DNA of 64,000 bases, taken from contig NZ_JAFBDB010000002.1 in the NCBI RefSeq assembly GCF_016908015.1, positions 682,001 to 746,000 on the forward strand, given 5' to 3'. The notes beneath the pieces are model-generated. The model saw only the letters and a list, made by a program, of their open reading frames with translations, was not told the DNA's origin and ran no database searches. A program made the position numbers and the translations under genes. Position 1 is the first letter of the stretch. Each line of letters starts with the position of its first letter. This DNA is from Clostridium pascui (GTDB lineage Bacteria > Bacillota > Clostridia > Clostridiales > Clostridiaceae). This document shows, piece by piece, positions 1 to 9,731 of the stretch.

Positions 1-1315
1 AGTATCTGCTAAGACAGGGTTAAATATACAAGACGTATTGGAAGCGGTTGTGGAAAAGGTACCTGCACCTGAAGGAGATGAAGATGCTCCGTTGAAGGCA
101 CTTATATTTGATTCCTATTATGATACTTATAAGGGTGTAGTATGCCATATAAGATTGAAGGATGGAAACATAAAGGCTGGAACTAAGATAAAATTTATGG
201 CTACAGGTAAAGTGTATGATGTAACAGAAGTAGGAGTATTTGTACCGCAGTATATGAAAATGGAGGAACTTGGAGCAGGGGATGTTGGATACTTTACAGC
301 TTCTATAAAAAATGTTAGAGATGCACGTGTGGGTGATACAATTACATTAGCAAACAATCCAACTAAGGAAGCAATGCAAGGATACAGGCCTGCCATTCCT
401 ATGGTGTTTAGTGGTATATATCCTGTAGATGGAGCAAAATATGATGAGTTAAAGGAAGCTTTGGAAAAACTTCAAATCAATGATGCAGCATTATCCTTTG
501 AACCTGAAACATCCATTGCACTAGGATTTGGATTTAGATGTGGATTCTTGGGATTACTTCATATGGATATTATACAAGAAAGAATAGAAAGAGAATTTAA
601 CTTAGATATTATAACTACTGCACCATCTGTTGTATATAAAATAATAAAAACTGATGGGACAGAGTTAGAAATAACTAATCCTACTAATTTACCTGATGCA
701 ACAGAAATAGATTATATGGAAGAGCCTGTGGTTAAGGCATCTATAATAACGCCTTCTGAATATGTAGGGGCAATTATGGATTTATCTCAAACAAGAAGAG
801 GAACATTTAAGGATATGCAATACCTTGAAACTACAAGAGTAGTTTTAAATTACGATATTCCTTTAAATGAAATAATATATGATTTCTTTGATGCTTTAAA
901 ATCAAGAAGTAGAGGATATGCTTCCTTGGATTATGAAATTAAAGGATATCAAAGAACCGAACTTGTTAAACTTGATATACTTTTAAATGGGGATATAGTT
1001 GATGCATTATCAATGATAGTACCTCAAGAGAGGGCATATGCAAGAGGAAGAGGTATAGCTGAAAAATTAAAGGAAATTATACCAAGACAGATGTTTGAAA
1101 TCCCAATACAAGCAGCAGTAGGCTCTAAGGTGCTTGCAAGAGAAACTGTTAAAGCATTAAGAAAAGATGTACTTGCTAAATGTTATGGTGGAGATATTTC
1201 CAGAAAGAAAAAGCTTTTAGAGAAGCAAAAAGAAGGTAAAAAGAGAATGAGACAAGTGGGAAGTGTTGAAGTTCCTCAAGAAGCCTTCATGTCTATTTTA
1301 AAAACGGAAGAATAG
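1..1315 (+). CDS. lepA: Elongation factor 4 (LepA), 5'-truncated by window edge
   Basis: This is the C-terminal two thirds of LepA, the ribosome-associated translational GTPase that back-translocates or remodels stalled ribosomes. The reading frame is open from base 2 with no start codon; the first visible residues ([20 protein letters not shown]) are the end of the G domain. They are followed by domain II, the EF-G-like domains III and V, and the LepA-specific C-terminal domain ending in a basic stretch ([19 protein letters not shown]) and the usual tail [12 protein letters not shown]. The GTP-binding motifs lie upstream of the window. A TTG at 38 is an internal codon, not the start. It is followed by a structured repeat and then hemW, the usual clostridial order. 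Confidence 0.97.
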   Translation, partial: VSAKTGLNIQDVLEAVVEKVPAPEGDEDAPLKALIFDSYYDTYKGVVCHIRLKDGNIKAGTKIKFMATGKVYDVTEVGVFVPQYMKMEELGAGDVGYFTASIKNVRDARVGDTITLANNPTKEAMQGYRPAIPMVFSGIYPVDGAKYDELKEALEKLQINDAALSFEPETSIALGFGFRCGFLGLLHMDIIQERIEREFNLDIITTAPSVVYKIIKTDGTELEITNPTNLPDATEIDYMEEPVVKASIITPSEYVGAIMDLSQTRRGTFKDMQYLETTRVVLNYDIPLNEIIYDFFDALKSRSRGYASLDYEIKGYQRTELVKLDILLNGDIVDALSMIVPQERAYARGRGIAEKLKEIIPRQMFEIPIQAAVGSKVLARETVKALRKDVLAKCYGGDISRKKKLLEKQKEGKKRMRQVGSVEVPQEAFMSILKTEE

Positions 1316-1336
1316 AAAATTGCTACATTTTAAGAT

Positions 1337-1556
1337 AATGTTGAACCTACGGTATGGGTTCTGCATTTGTAGAAAGCATTGAACAAGTAATTAGGAGCTC
1401 TTTATTTATCAATTTAAAGCACCGTTAAGAATTTTATACTGTCTGAACGACAGCGAGTTTATAAAATTCAGGTGGTTTAAATTGATAAATATTAGAGCTC
1501 CTTTGCGCAGTAAACTGATTTCTTAAATGCAGAATCTATATGGAAGATTCAACATT
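1337..1556 (+). repeat. Large covarying palindromic repeat element, copy 1
   Basis: A 220-base imperfect palindrome fills the lepA-hemW gap. Nested perfect stems from outside in are AATGTTGAA/TTCAACATT (1337-1345, 1548-1556), TTCTGCATTT/AAATGCAGAA (1359-1368, 1525-1534), AGGAGCTCT/AGAGCTCCT (1393-1401, 1494-1502), a 14-bp stem (1405-1418, 1476-1489), CACC/GGTG, a 10-bp stem (1429-1438, 1460-1469) and the apical CTGTC/GACAG (1439-1443, 1449-1453). A second copy lies inverted at 57554-57739; its stem sequences differ but still pair. I see no open reading frame. It could be a MITE-like palindromic repeat or a structured RNA. Confidence 0.85.
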
Positions 1557-1594
1557 AAAAATGCCGTATTATTTCTAAAGGGAGCTGATTAAAA

Positions 1595-2725
1595 ATGAAA
1601 AAAGAACTTTCATTATACATACATATACCTTTTTGTAAACAAAAGTGTCTTTATTGTGATTTCCCATCCTATTGTGGAGAAGAAACCTTAATGGATTCTT
1701 ATGTGGATGCTTTATGTACAGAACTTGATGATTTAGGAGATTATAAATTTAACACTATATTTATTGGAGGTGGAACTCCATCTCATTTAGATATAAGACA
1801 TTGGGAAAAATTGAAGTATAGTATAGATAAGTTAGATAAGAGTGATGACTTAGAATTTTCTGTAGAAGTAAATCCAGGTACTGTAAGTAAAGAAAAACTT
1901 TGTAGGTTTAAGGAAATGGGCGTTAATAGATTAAGTATAGGACTTCAAGCATGGCAAAATGAGCTACTGCAAGGTATTGGAAGAATACATAAATTAAAAG
2001 ACTTCTTGGAAACATATAAGGAGGCAAGAAAGCTTCATTTTGATAATATAAATATAGATTTAATGTTTGGTCTCCCAAATCAAACGTTAGAACAAATAGG
2101 TGAAACATTAGTGGAAATAATTAAATTAAATCCTGAGCATATATCATGCTATAGTTTAATAATTGAAGAAGGGACTCCGTTTTATACTAAGTATGAAAAT
2201 GATGAATTGACTTTACCAAGTGAAGAAGTAGAGAGAGAAATGTATTCAAAGATTAAAAATAAACTACATGAAAATGGATATAATCAATATGAAATATCAA
2301 ATTTCTCAAAGCCTGGAAAAGAATGCATACATAATTTGGTGTATTGGAATTTAGATGAGTATATTGGCTGTGGAGCATTTGCTCATTCATATATAAATCA
2401 TAACAGATATAAAAATGTAGAAAGTATAAAAGAGTATATAAAAAAAATAAATAATAATGAGGAAGTTAAGCTAGAGATTAATCATAATACTTTAAAAGAT
2501 GATATGGAAGAATTTATGTTTATGGGCCTCCGAAAAATAAATGGAGTAGATATAAATGAATTTCAAAAGAGATTTAATAAAAATATATACCAAGTTTATG
2601 GAAAAATAATAGATAAATATTTAAAAGATAAATTACTTATATTAGAAGATAATAAATTATATCTATCCCCTAGAGGAATAGAGGTTTCGAATATGATTAT
2701 GAGTGATTTTATATTAACTGTTTAA
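1595..2725 (+). CDS. hemW: Heme chaperone HemW, radical SAM (HemN-like)
   Basis: This 376-residue radical SAM protein belongs to the HemW family, formerly called oxygen-independent coproporphyrinogen III oxidase-like and now regarded as a heme chaperone. The N-terminus has the CxxxCxxC cluster motif (HIPFCKQKCLYCDF, about residues 10-23) followed by the glycine-rich SAM segment IFIGGGTPS. It lacks the extra N-terminal residues of true HemN, and the C-terminal HemN_C domain is present (EFMFMGLRKINGVD). The start is ATG at 1595 after AAGGGAGCTG. The lepA-hemW-hrcA order is conserved in Firmicutes. The exact function in an anaerobe is inferred from the family. Confidence 0.93.
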   Translation: MKKELSLYIHIPFCKQKCLYCDFPSYCGEETLMDSYVDALCTELDDLGDYKFNTIFIGGGTPSHLDIRHWEKLKYSIDKLDKSDDLEFSVEVNPGTVSKEKLCRFKEMGVNRLSIGLQAWQNELLQGIGRIHKLKDFLETYKEARKLHFDNINIDLMFGLPNQTLEQIGETLVEIIKLNPEHISCYSLIIEEGTPFYTKYENDELTLPSEEVEREMYSKIKNKLHENGYNQYEISNFSKPGKECIHNLVYWNLDEYIGCGAFAHSYINHNRYKNVESIKEYIKKINNNEEVKLEINHNTLKDDMEEFMFMGLRKINGVDINEFQKRFNKNIYQVYGKIIDKYLKDKLLILEDNKLYLSPRGIEVSNMIMSDFILTV

Positions 2726-2765
2726 AATGAAATTAATAAGTATTAGTAATAAAGAAGAGATTTTG

Positions 2766-2820
2766 AAAGAAATATAGTTAAAAATTAATTTATAAGGGAT
2801 AATTACCTATATTTCTTTAA
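2766..2820 (+). terminator. Hairpin terminator after hemW
   Basis: A perfect 12-bp inverted repeat, AAAGAAATATAG (2766-2777) and CTATATTTCTTT (2807-2818), encloses a 29-base loop that can pair further (GTTA/TAAT), and U-rich sequence follows. It separates hemW from the heat-shock promoter. The large loop makes it weaker than a canonical terminator. Confidence 0.5.
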
Positions 2821-2839
2821 TATTTAAAATTAAATTAAT

Positions 2840-2868
2840 TTGACAAATGATTTCGATAATGATATTTT
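2840..2868 (+). promoter_or_regulatory. Sigma-A promoter of the hrcA operon
   Basis: A perfect -35 box TTGACA (2840-2845) is followed, after a 17-base spacer, by a -10-like TATTTT (2863-2868). The predicted start point falls just upstream of or inside the CIRCE element, as expected for HrcA repression. Confidence 0.6.
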
Positions 2869-2881
2869 TTAATCATAGCAG

Positions 2882-2908
2882 TTAGCACTCAACAGGAGTG
2901 AGTGCTAA
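2882..2908 (+). promoter_or_regulatory. CIRCE operator (HrcA binding site)
   Basis: TTAGCACTC (2882-2890), nine bases, then GAGTGCTAA (2900-2908) is an exact match to the consensus CIRCE inverted repeat. It sits between the promoter and hrcA, so HrcA autoregulates itself and the downstream grpE-dnaK-dnaJ genes. The right arm ends 16 bases before the hrcA start codon, so it is also in the 5' leader. Confidence 0.97.
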
Positions 2909-2924
2909 TAAAAGAGGTGATATT

Positions 2925-3956
2925 ATGGAAATGGATGAGAGAAAAATAAAAATACTTCAGGCTATAATACTTGATTACATAGATACAGCAGAGCCTGTAG
3001 GTTCCAGGACCATAGCTAAAAAGTATGATCTAGGTATAAGTTCTGCTACCATAAGAAATGAAATGGCTGATCTTGAGGAAATGGGATATTTAGAGCAACT
3101 TCATAGTTCTTCAGGAAGAAAGCCTTCTGACAAAGGATACAGGTTATATGTAGATAAATTAATGCAGGTTTCGCGTGTAACCTATGAAGAAGAAGAATTT
3201 ATAAAAAAGCATATAATAAAATCTACACTACACGAAATAGATAAGGTAATAAAAGAAGCATCATATTTACTTGCGGAACTTACAAGACTTACATCAGTAG
3301 TAAAAGCACCATCATTTAGAAAAGGCAAGATTAAATCTATACAACTTATACACATTGATAACAATAATATCCTATCAGTAATTGTGATAGATACAGGAAT
3401 AATAAAAAACAATTTAATAAGGATGACAAAGTCTATAGATACAGAATTATTAGTTAAAATTAATAATTTATTAAATATAAGATTAAGTAATTTAAATATA
3501 GAAGAAATTAATATAGAAGTTATAGATAATTTAAAAAATGATTTATTTGGGTATGAAGAGATATTTAATTCTATTATGCCAGTTATATATGAAAGTTTAA
3601 ATAGTATGGGGTCTTCTGATATTTATTTTGAAGGAACTACTAATATATTTCATTACCCTGAATATAACGACATACAAAGAGCTAAGGAGTTCTTATCATT
3701 AATTGATAATAAGAAGAAAATAAATGATTTAATAAATTCTACTGAAAGTATGGATATTAAAATTGGAGGAGAAAACTTTTTGGAAGATGCTAAGGAGTGC
3801 AGCATAGTCTCTGCAGTTTATAGCATTGGAGGGCGTCCGTTGGGCTCTATAGGAGTGATAGGACCAACAAGAATGCCTTATGATAAGGTTATCTCTATTT
3901 TAGCAGCAGTTGTGAATGAATTAAATAAAACCCTTACAGATGACTATATAAGATAA
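2925..3956 (+). CDS. hrcA: Heat-inducible transcription repressor HrcA
   Basis: This 343-residue protein is the HrcA repressor of class I heat-shock genes. Residues 1-75 form the winged helix (SRTIAKKYDLGISSATIRNE and HSSSGRKPSDKGYRLYVD), followed by the GAF-like dimerisation domain with the typical C-terminal motif IGPTRMPYDKVI. I chose ATG 2925, behind the ribosome binding site GAGGTGAT. An in-frame GTG at 2898 would place the start inside CIRCE and has no ribosome binding site. HrcA folding depends on GroEL in known systems; groEL is not in this window. Confidence 0.97.
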   Translation: MEMDERKIKILQAIILDYIDTAEPVGSRTIAKKYDLGISSATIRNEMADLEEMGYLEQLHSSSGRKPSDKGYRLYVDKLMQVSRVTYEEEEFIKKHIIKSTLHEIDKVIKEASYLLAELTRLTSVVKAPSFRKGKIKSIQLIHIDNNNILSVIVIDTGIIKNNLIRMTKSIDTELLVKINNLLNIRLSNLNIEEINIEVIDNLKNDLFGYEEIFNSIMPVIYESLNSMGSSDIYFEGTTNIFHYPEYNDIQRAKEFLSLIDNKKKINDLINSTESMDIKIGGENFLEDAKECSIVSAVYSIGGRPLGSIGVIGPTRMPYDKVISILAAVVNELNKTLTDDYIR

Positions 3957-4005
3957 ATTAGGTTTAAATTACCTTAATATAAAAGTAAGAAACGGAGGCA
4001 GTCAA

Positions 4006-4620
4006 ATGGAAGAAATTAAAAAAGAGGATTTTAATAATGAAGATAAGGTATTTTCAGAAGATATGAAAATAGATGAATCCTTAGAAGAAGCTGAAATAAA
4101 AGAAGATAAGGAATTTGAGGAAATTGACGAAGAATTTGAAGGGGAAAGTATAGAAGAATTGAAAGAAAAGAATTCTAACATTTTAAATGAGAATAATAAA
4201 TTAAGTAGTGAATTAGAAACATTCAAAGAAAGACTTTTAAGAACAATAGCAGAATATGATAATTACAGAAAAAGAACTTCTAAAGAAAAAGAAGGAATAT
4301 ATACAGATGCTTGCAGCGATGTTTTAAAATATATGCTTCCAGTACTTGATAATTTAGAAAGAGCTGTAAGTGCTGAGGGAAGTTTTGAAGATTTAAAGAA
4401 GGGTGTTGAAATGACACTAAAGCAATTTAAAGGATCACTTGAAAAGCTAGGTGTGGATGAAATCAGTATAGATAATGGATTTGACCCTAATTATCATGAA
4501 GCTGTAATGCATATACAAGACGAGAATTATGGCAATAATGAAATAGTTGAAGTATTTCAAAAGGGATATAAAAGAGGAGACAAAGTAATAAGACACAGCA
4601 TGGTAAAAGTTGTTAATTAA
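4006..4620 (+). CDS. grpE: Nucleotide exchange factor GrpE
   Basis: GrpE, 204 residues, promotes ADP release from DnaK. The N-terminal third is extremely acidic and low in complexity (residues 1-50, rich in Glu and Lys), followed by the long dimerisation helix and the family signature around LRTIAEYDNYRKRTSKEKE. The beta-domain ends in QKGYKRGDKVIRHSMVKV, the classical GrpE C-terminus. It starts with ATG after CGGAGGC, 49 bases after hrcA, and shares the CIRCE promoter. Confidence 0.97.
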   Translation: MEEIKKEDFNNEDKVFSEDMKIDESLEEAEIKEDKEFEEIDEEFEGESIEELKEKNSNILNENNKLSSELETFKERLLRTIAEYDNYRKRTSKEKEGIYTDACSDVLKYMLPVLDNLERAVSAEGSFEDLKKGVEMTLKQFKGSLEKLGVDEISIDNGFDPNYHEAVMHIQDENYGNNEIVEVFQKGYKRGDKVIRHSMVKVVN

Positions 4621-4698
4621 AATTTAAATAGAAATTCTATTTAATATTCATATATAAAAATATTATATTGTTTGATTTATAAGGAGGTAAAAAATACT

Positions 4699-6546
4699 AT
4701 GGCAAAGGTAATAGGTATAGACTTAGGAACTACAAACTCTTGTGTAGCAGTTATGGAAGGTGGAGAGCCTGTAGTTATAACAAACGCAGAAGGAGCTAGA
4801 ACAACACCATCAGTTGTATCTTTTCAAGCTAATGGAGAAAGACTAGTAGGACAGGTGGCTAAAAGACAGGCTATAACAAATCCTGATAAAACTATAATTT
4901 CTATAAAAAGACATATGGGAACAAATCATAAGGTTAATATAGATGGAAAAGACCATACTCCTCAAGAAATTTCAGCTATGGTGCTTCAAAAGTTAAAAGC
5001 AGATGCTGAAGCATATTTAGGAGAGAAAGTATCACAGGCGGTAATTACAGTGCCTGCATATTTTAATGATAGTCAAAGACAGGCAACTAAAGATGCAGGG
5101 AAAATAGCTGGACTTGAAGTTTTAAGAATAATAAATGAACCAACAGCTGCAGCTTTAGCATATGGTCTTGATAAGATGGATAAAAATCATAGAATATTTG
5201 TTTATGATTTAGGTGGCGGTACATTTGATGTATCTATACTTGAACTTGGTGATGGGGTATTTGAGGTTAAATCCACTAATGGTAACACAAAACTTGGTGG
5301 TGATGACTTTGATGAAAGAGTTATGAATCATATAGCAGATACATTTAAGGCAGAATATGGTATAGACTTAAGAAATGATAAAATGGCTCTTCAAAGATTA
5401 AAGGAAGCAGCAGAAAAAGCAAAGATAGAATTATCCTCATCAATGCAAACTAATATAAACTTACCATTTATCACTGCTGATGCAACTGGTCCAAAGCATA
5501 TAGATATGAATTTAACAAGAGCTAAATTTAACGAATTAACTCATGATTTAGTAGATGCTACTATAGAACCAATGAGAAAAGCCCTAAGTGATGCTGGATT
5601 AAGCATAGGGGACGTTGACAAGGTAATACTTGTAGGTGGATCTACAAGAATACCAGCTGTTCAGGAAGCTGTTAAAAACTTTACTGGAAAAGAACCTTCT
5701 AAGGGAGTAAACCCAGATGAATGCGTAGCAGTTGGTGCAGCTATACAGGCTGGAGTTTTAACTGGAGATGTGAAAGATGTATTACTTCTTGATGTTACTC
5801 CATTAACACTTGGAATTGAAACTCTAGGTGGAGTAGCAACTGCATTAATAGAAAGAAATACAACTATTCCAACAAGAAAGAGTCAGGTATTCTCTACAGC
5901 TGCTGATAGTCAAACCTCTGTTGAAATCCACGTAGTTCAAGGGGAAAGACAAATGGCAGGAGACAATAAGACTCTTGGAAGATTTACGCTTTCAGGAATA
6001 GCACCAGCTCCAAGAGGAATCCCACAAATAGAAGTTACATTTGATATAGATGCTAATGGTATAGTTAATGTTTCTGCTAAGGATAAGGGAACAGGAAAAG
6101 AAGCTAACATTACAATTACGGCTTCAACTAATTTATCAGAAGATGAAATAAATAAAGCAGTTAATGAAGCAAAACAATACGAAGAAGAAGATAAGAGGAG
6201 AAAAGAATCTATTGAAGTTAGAAATAATGCGGACCAAATGGCGTATCAAACTGAAAAAGCATTAGCTGATTTAGGAGATAAGGTTTCAGCAGAAGATAAA
6301 TCTAATATAGAAGCAAAGCTTAATGCTTTAAAAGAAGTTAAAGAAAAAGAAGATTTAGAAGCAATTAAAAAGGCTACTGAAGAATTAACACAAGCGTTTT
6401 ATGCAGTTTCATCTAAGATGTATCAAGGCGCAGAAGGTGCTGGATTTGATCCAAATATGGCTGGAGGAAATCCAGGTGCTGGAGCAAATGGTCCTAAAGA
6501 TGATAATGTAGTAGATGCAGATTATAAAGTAGAAGATGACAAATAG
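4699..6546 (+). CDS. dnaK: Chaperone DnaK (Hsp70)
   Basis: DnaK, 615 residues, is the ATP-dependent Hsp70 chaperone. The N-terminal ATPase has the phosphate loop [14 protein letters not shown], the [12 protein letters not shown] motif and [10 protein letters not shown]; the linker [15 protein letters not shown] leads into the peptide-binding domain and a Gly/Asn-rich tail ending in the EEVD-like DYKVEDDK. I place the start at ATG 4699, immediately behind AAGGAGG (4681-4687), because the family begins [10 protein letters not shown]. An in-frame ATA-like upstream start at 4672 would overlap this ribosome binding site. It lies 78 bases after grpE. Confidence 0.98.
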   Translation: MAKVIGIDLGTTNSCVAVMEGGEPVVITNAEGARTTPSVVSFQANGERLVGQVAKRQAITNPDKTIISIKRHMGTNHKVNIDGKDHTPQEISAMVLQKLKADAEAYLGEKVSQAVITVPAYFNDSQRQATKDAGKIAGLEVLRIINEPTAAALAYGLDKMDKNHRIFVYDLGGGTFDVSILELGDGVFEVKSTNGNTKLGGDDFDERVMNHIADTFKAEYGIDLRNDKMALQRLKEAAEKAKIELSSSMQTNINLPFITADATGPKHIDMNLTRAKFNELTHDLVDATIEPMRKALSDAGLSIGDVDKVILVGGSTRIPAVQEAVKNFTGKEPSKGVNPDECVAVGAAIQAGVLTGDVKDVLLLDVTPLTLGIETLGGVATALIERNTTIPTRKSQVFSTAADSQTSVEIHVVQGERQMAGDNKTLGRFTLSGIAPAPRGIPQIEVTFDIDANGIVNVSAKDKGTGKEANITITASTNLSEDEINKAVNEAKQYEEEDKRRKESIEVRNNADQMAYQTEKALADLGDKVSAEDKSNIEAKLNALKEVKEKEDLEAIKKATEELTQAFYAVSSKMYQGAEGAGFDPNMAGGNPGAGANGPKDDNVVDADYKVEDDK

Positions 6547-6586
6547 TATATAATTGACATATAATATAAAAGTAAATTGTAATTTA

Positions 6587-6620
6587 ATTCAGATGGGGAG
6601 TATTCTCCATCTGAATATTT
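6587..6620 (+). terminator. Hairpin between dnaK and dnaJ
   Basis: ATTCAGATGG (6587-6596) and CCATCTGAAT (6607-6616) form a 10-bp stem followed by ATTT. The T-run is short, so it may attenuate or process the transcript between dnaK and dnaJ rather than end it. Confidence 0.5.
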
Positions 6621-6683
6621 ATGTTACATGATTTATGGAAATTTTTAATTTCGATATTTCAATTCATTAAAGGTGGTAAAGAT

Positions 6684-7796
6684 ATGGCTAAAAAAGATTT
6701 TTATGAAATACTAGGACTTCAAAAAGGTGCAAGTGAAGAAGATATAAAGAAAGCTTTTAGAAAACTAGCAATAAAATATCATCCTGATAAAAATCAGGGA
6801 GATAAAGAAGCTGAAGAAAAGTTTAAAGAAATAAATGAAGCATATCAAGTACTCTCGGACCCACAAAAGAAAGCTCAATATGATCAATTTGGAACTACAG
6901 ACTTTAATGGAGGAGGATTTGATCCATCTGGCTTTGATTTTTCAGGTTTTGGAGGCTTTGGAGACATATTTGATTCATTTTTTGGAGGCTTTGGTGGAGG
7001 TAGAAGAAGAAATGGACCTCAAAAGGGTGACGATGTAGAATATGCTATAAATTTAACTTTTGAAGAAGCAATGACTGGAATAGAAAAAGAAATAAATATA
7101 ACAAAGAGTGAGACTTGTGAAACTTGTAAGGGTAGTGGTTCTAAACCAGGGAGTCATTCTAAAACTTGTACTAAGTGTGGAGGCACTGGTCAAGTTAAGG
7201 TGCAAAGAAATACTCCACTTGGAAGTTTTGTAAGTGTAAATACTTGTGATGAATGTAATGGTAAAGGAACTGTAGTTACAGATCCATGTCCAGAATGTAA
7301 AGGTAGGGGTATATTAAGAAAATCTAAAAAAATAAAAGTTAATATACCAGCTGGAGTTGATACTGGGAATGTTATTCCTATAAGAGGACAAGGAGAAGCA
7401 GGGGTAAATGGCGGGCCTCCAGGAGACTTATATGTTGCAATAAGGGTAATGCCACATTCGTTCTTTAAAAGAAAGGGAGATGACATATATGTGGATACAC
7501 ATATAAGTTTTGGCAAGGCTTCACTTGGAACAGAACTTAAGGTGAAAACTATTGATGGAGAGGTTAAGTATACTGTTCCAGCAGGAACTCAGCCAGGTAC
7601 GGTATTTAGACTAAAAGGAAAAGGAGTTCCGCATGTAAATGGAAGAGGAAGGGGAGATCAATACGTAAATGTAGTAGTTGATATACCTAAATCCCTAAAT
7701 CAAAAGCAGAAGGAAGCACTAGTTGCTTATATGGAAGCTAGCGGTGAAATAAAGAGTTCTGAAAAAGAAGGGTTTTTAAAGAAATTTTTTAAATAA
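6684..7796 (+). CDS. dnaJ: Chaperone DnaJ (Hsp40)
   Basis: DnaJ, 370 residues, delivers substrates to DnaK and stimulates its ATPase. It has the J domain with HPD (KYHPDKN, about residue 33), a Gly/Phe-rich linker ([17 protein letters not shown]), four zinc motifs ([32 protein letters not shown]) and two C-terminal beta domains. The start at ATG 6684 has AGGTGG in front and gives the family N-terminus [11 protein letters not shown]; an upstream in-frame ATG at 6621 lies directly after the dnaK-dnaJ hairpin and adds residues unlike the family. Confidence 0.97.
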   Translation: MAKKDFYEILGLQKGASEEDIKKAFRKLAIKYHPDKNQGDKEAEEKFKEINEAYQVLSDPQKKAQYDQFGTTDFNGGGFDPSGFDFSGFGGFGDIFDSFFGGFGGGRRRNGPQKGDDVEYAINLTFEEAMTGIEKEINITKSETCETCKGSGSKPGSHSKTCTKCGGTGQVKVQRNTPLGSFVSVNTCDECNGKGTVVTDPCPECKGRGILRKSKKIKVNIPAGVDTGNVIPIRGQGEAGVNGGPPGDLYVAIRVMPHSFFKRKGDDIYVDTHISFGKASLGTELKVKTIDGEVKYTVPAGTQPGTVFRLKGKGVPHVNGRGRGDQYVNVVVDIPKSLNQKQKEALVAYMEASGEIKSSEKEGFLKKFFK

Positions 7797-7935
7797 AAAT
7801 TGCGAAGCGATTTTTAGTAACCAGTGACCAGTATTCAGTGACCAGAAAAATGTTGTTTTGCATTGCAAAACCTCCGTAACTGGTAACTGGCTACTGGCAT
7901 ACTGATTGTTAAAAAAATGCTTCGCATTTTTTTAA
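7797..7935. repeat. Nested palindromic intergenic repeat with CCAGT-type core
   Basis: The gap between dnaJ and prmA begins with a nested inverted repeat. The outer arms are TGCGAAGC (7801-7808) and GCTTCGCA (7919-7926), flanked by T- and A-runs. The middle arms have short iterated units (AACCAGTGACCAG, CAGTGACCAG) against ACTGGTAACTGGCTACTGG. The centre is GTTTTGCA/TGCAAAAC. The right arm ends in seven T residues, so on RNA it could also end dnaJ transcription. Units of the ACTGGTAACTGG type are known from noncoding repeats in several bacterial genomes. No coding potential is seen. Confidence 0.6.
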
Positions 7936-8018
7936 AGACTGTTTACTTTAAAAAAGTAGGTCAATAATGTATAATTGATAAGTAATTTAGGAGAATAAAA
8001 ATTGGAGGGTATTTTATT

Positions 8019-8966
8019 ATGCATAATGAAGATAAGGATTGGTTAGAGGTAAGCATTATAACTAGCAGTGAAGCTACGGAAGCAGTGGCTGGAATAATGT
8101 ATAATACAGGAGTAAAGGGAGTTTCAATTGAGGACCCTGAAGATATAGAATATAAGAAAAATCATCCTGGAGATTGGGATTATTTTGATGAGACATTGCT
8201 TATTGTAAAAGATGGCGTTGTAATTAAAGGGTATTATAAAGATGATGAAAGTTTTGAAGAATATATATCATACATAAAAGAAAGTATAGGCAATTTACAT
8301 ACATATGGAATAGACAAGGGAAAGGGAATAGTTACTGTAACTAAAGTAAATGAAGCTGATTGGGAAAATAACTGGAAGAAATATTATAAGCCTACAAAAA
8401 TAGGACAAAAAGTAGTAGTAAGGCCTATATGGGAAGAATATAAGGCAAGCCCAGAAGAATTAGTTATAGATTTAGATCCAGGTATGGCATTTGGTACAGG
8501 TACTCACGAAACCACGCGCATGTGCGTGAAGGCATTAGAAAAGTATGTTAAAGAGGATTCAACGGTATTTGACATAGGAACAGGGTCTGGAATACTTGCT
8601 ATTGCCGCAGCAAAACTTAAGGCTAATAAGGTTATAGGTGTTGATTTAGATCCTGTAGCTGTAAAATCTGCGAAAGAAAATATATCATTTAACAAAGTAG
8701 ATAATATAGAAATACTTCATGGAAATTTGATGGATGTAGTTAATGGAAAAGCAAATATAGTAGTTGCTAATATAATAGCAGATATTATAATATTTTTAAC
8801 TGATGAGGTGAAGAGTTTTATAGAGAAGGATGGATATTTCATTTCATCTGGCATAATCAAAGATAGAAAGCAAGATGTAATAAATAAGTTAAAGTCAAGT
8901 GGATTTGAAATAATAGAAGAAAATACTGAGGGAGAATGGGTTTGTATTGTTGCAAAATGTAACTAA
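8019..8966 (+). CDS. prmA: Ribosomal protein L11 methyltransferase PrmA
   Basis: PrmA, 315 residues, trimethylates ribosomal protein L11 using S-adenosylmethionine. An N-terminal substrate-recognition domain (residues 1-100) precedes the Rossmann methyltransferase fold with motif [15 protein letters not shown] and the post-I acid in [10 protein letters not shown], then the NIIADII segment typical of PrmA. ATG 8019 is preceded by TTGGAGGGT. It stands immediately upstream of rsmE and mtaB and forms a translation-factor modification operon with them. Confidence 0.95.
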   Translation: MHNEDKDWLEVSIITSSEATEAVAGIMYNTGVKGVSIEDPEDIEYKKNHPGDWDYFDETLLIVKDGVVIKGYYKDDESFEEYISYIKESIGNLHTYGIDKGKGIVTVTKVNEADWENNWKKYYKPTKIGQKVVVRPIWEEYKASPEELVIDLDPGMAFGTGTHETTRMCVKALEKYVKEDSTVFDIGTGSGILAIAAAKLKANKVIGVDLDPVAVKSAKENISFNKVDNIEILHGNLMDVVNGKANIVVANIIADIIIFLTDEVKSFIEKDGYFISSGIIKDRKQDVINKLKSSGFEIIEENTEGEWVCIVAKCN

Positions 8967-8978
8967 GGAGTGTTGAAT

Positions 8979-9731
8979 TTGCATAAGTTTTTTGTTCCTA
9001 AAGAAAATGTAAATATGCATCAGGCTGTAATTGAAGGAGAAGATGTGAAGCATATATATAAAGTATTAAGGCTTGAGGCAGGAGAAGAAGTAAGCATTAA
9101 TAATTGTAATGGAGAAGAATATTTAGGTATAGTAGAGGAAGTAAATAAAAGTCAAGTAATAGTAAAGATTAAAGAAAAGCTTTCTATAAATAATGAAGCA
9201 CCTATTAACATTTTTTTATTTCAAGGACTGCCTAAATCTACTAAAATGGATTTAATAGTACAAAAGAATTGTGAGCTTGGCATAAAGGAAATAACGCCTA
9301 TAATTACAGATAGAGTAGTTGTAAAAGGGGAAATTGGACAATTTAAAAAGGTAGATAGATGGGTAAGAATTGCATTAGAGGCAGCAAAGCAAAGTAAGAG
9401 GACTATTATTCCAGAAGTAAGAGAACCCATAGAATTTGATGAAGCATTAGCTGAGTTAAAAGACATGGATTTAGTTATAGTGCCTTATGAAAATGAAAAA
9501 GGATACGGAGTAAGAAAAGTAGTAGATAGCATAATTAAAGATGAAGTTAAAAATGTAGGTATTGTAATAGGACCAGAGGGCGGATTTGAGGAAAGTGAAA
9601 TAGAAAAGCTAAAGAATATGGGTGCTTTTATAGTGACACTAGGACCTAGAATACTTAGAACTGAAACAGCAGGGTTTGTAGCCGCATCTTTAATTATGTA
9701 TGAATTAGGAGATTTAGGAGGAAATATTTAA
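8979..9731 (+). CDS. rsmE: 16S rRNA (uracil1498-N3)-methyltransferase RsmE
   Basis: RsmE, 250 residues, is a SPOUT methyltransferase acting on U1498 of 16S rRNA in the 30S decoding centre. The N-terminal PUA-like domain is followed by the knotted SPOUT domain with VGIVIGPEGGFEESEIE and LGPRILRTETA. The best start is TTG 8979: AAGGAG (8965-8970) lies 8 bases upstream, and the product then begins MHKFFVP as in the family. A GTG at 8970 overlaps the ribosome binding site. Its stop overlaps the mtaB ATG by one base (TAATG). Confidence 0.94.
   Translation: MHKFFVPKENVNMHQAVIEGEDVKHIYKVLRLEAGEEVSINNCNGEEYLGIVEEVNKSQVIVKIKEKLSINNEAPINIFLFQGLPKSTKMDLIVQKNCELGIKEITPIITDRVVVKGEIGQFKKVDRWVRIALEAAKQSKRTIIPEVREPIEFDEALAELKDMDLVIVPYENEKGYGVRKVVDSIIKDEVKNVGIVIGPEGGFEESEIEKLKNMGAFIVTLGPRILRTETAGFVAASLIMYELGDLGGNI

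Noticed and set aside
6554-6580. TTGACA at 6554 as a promoter for dnaJ
   Set aside because: No acceptable -10 box at 16-18 bases spacing; the hairpin immediately downstream makes a separate promoter here unlikely.
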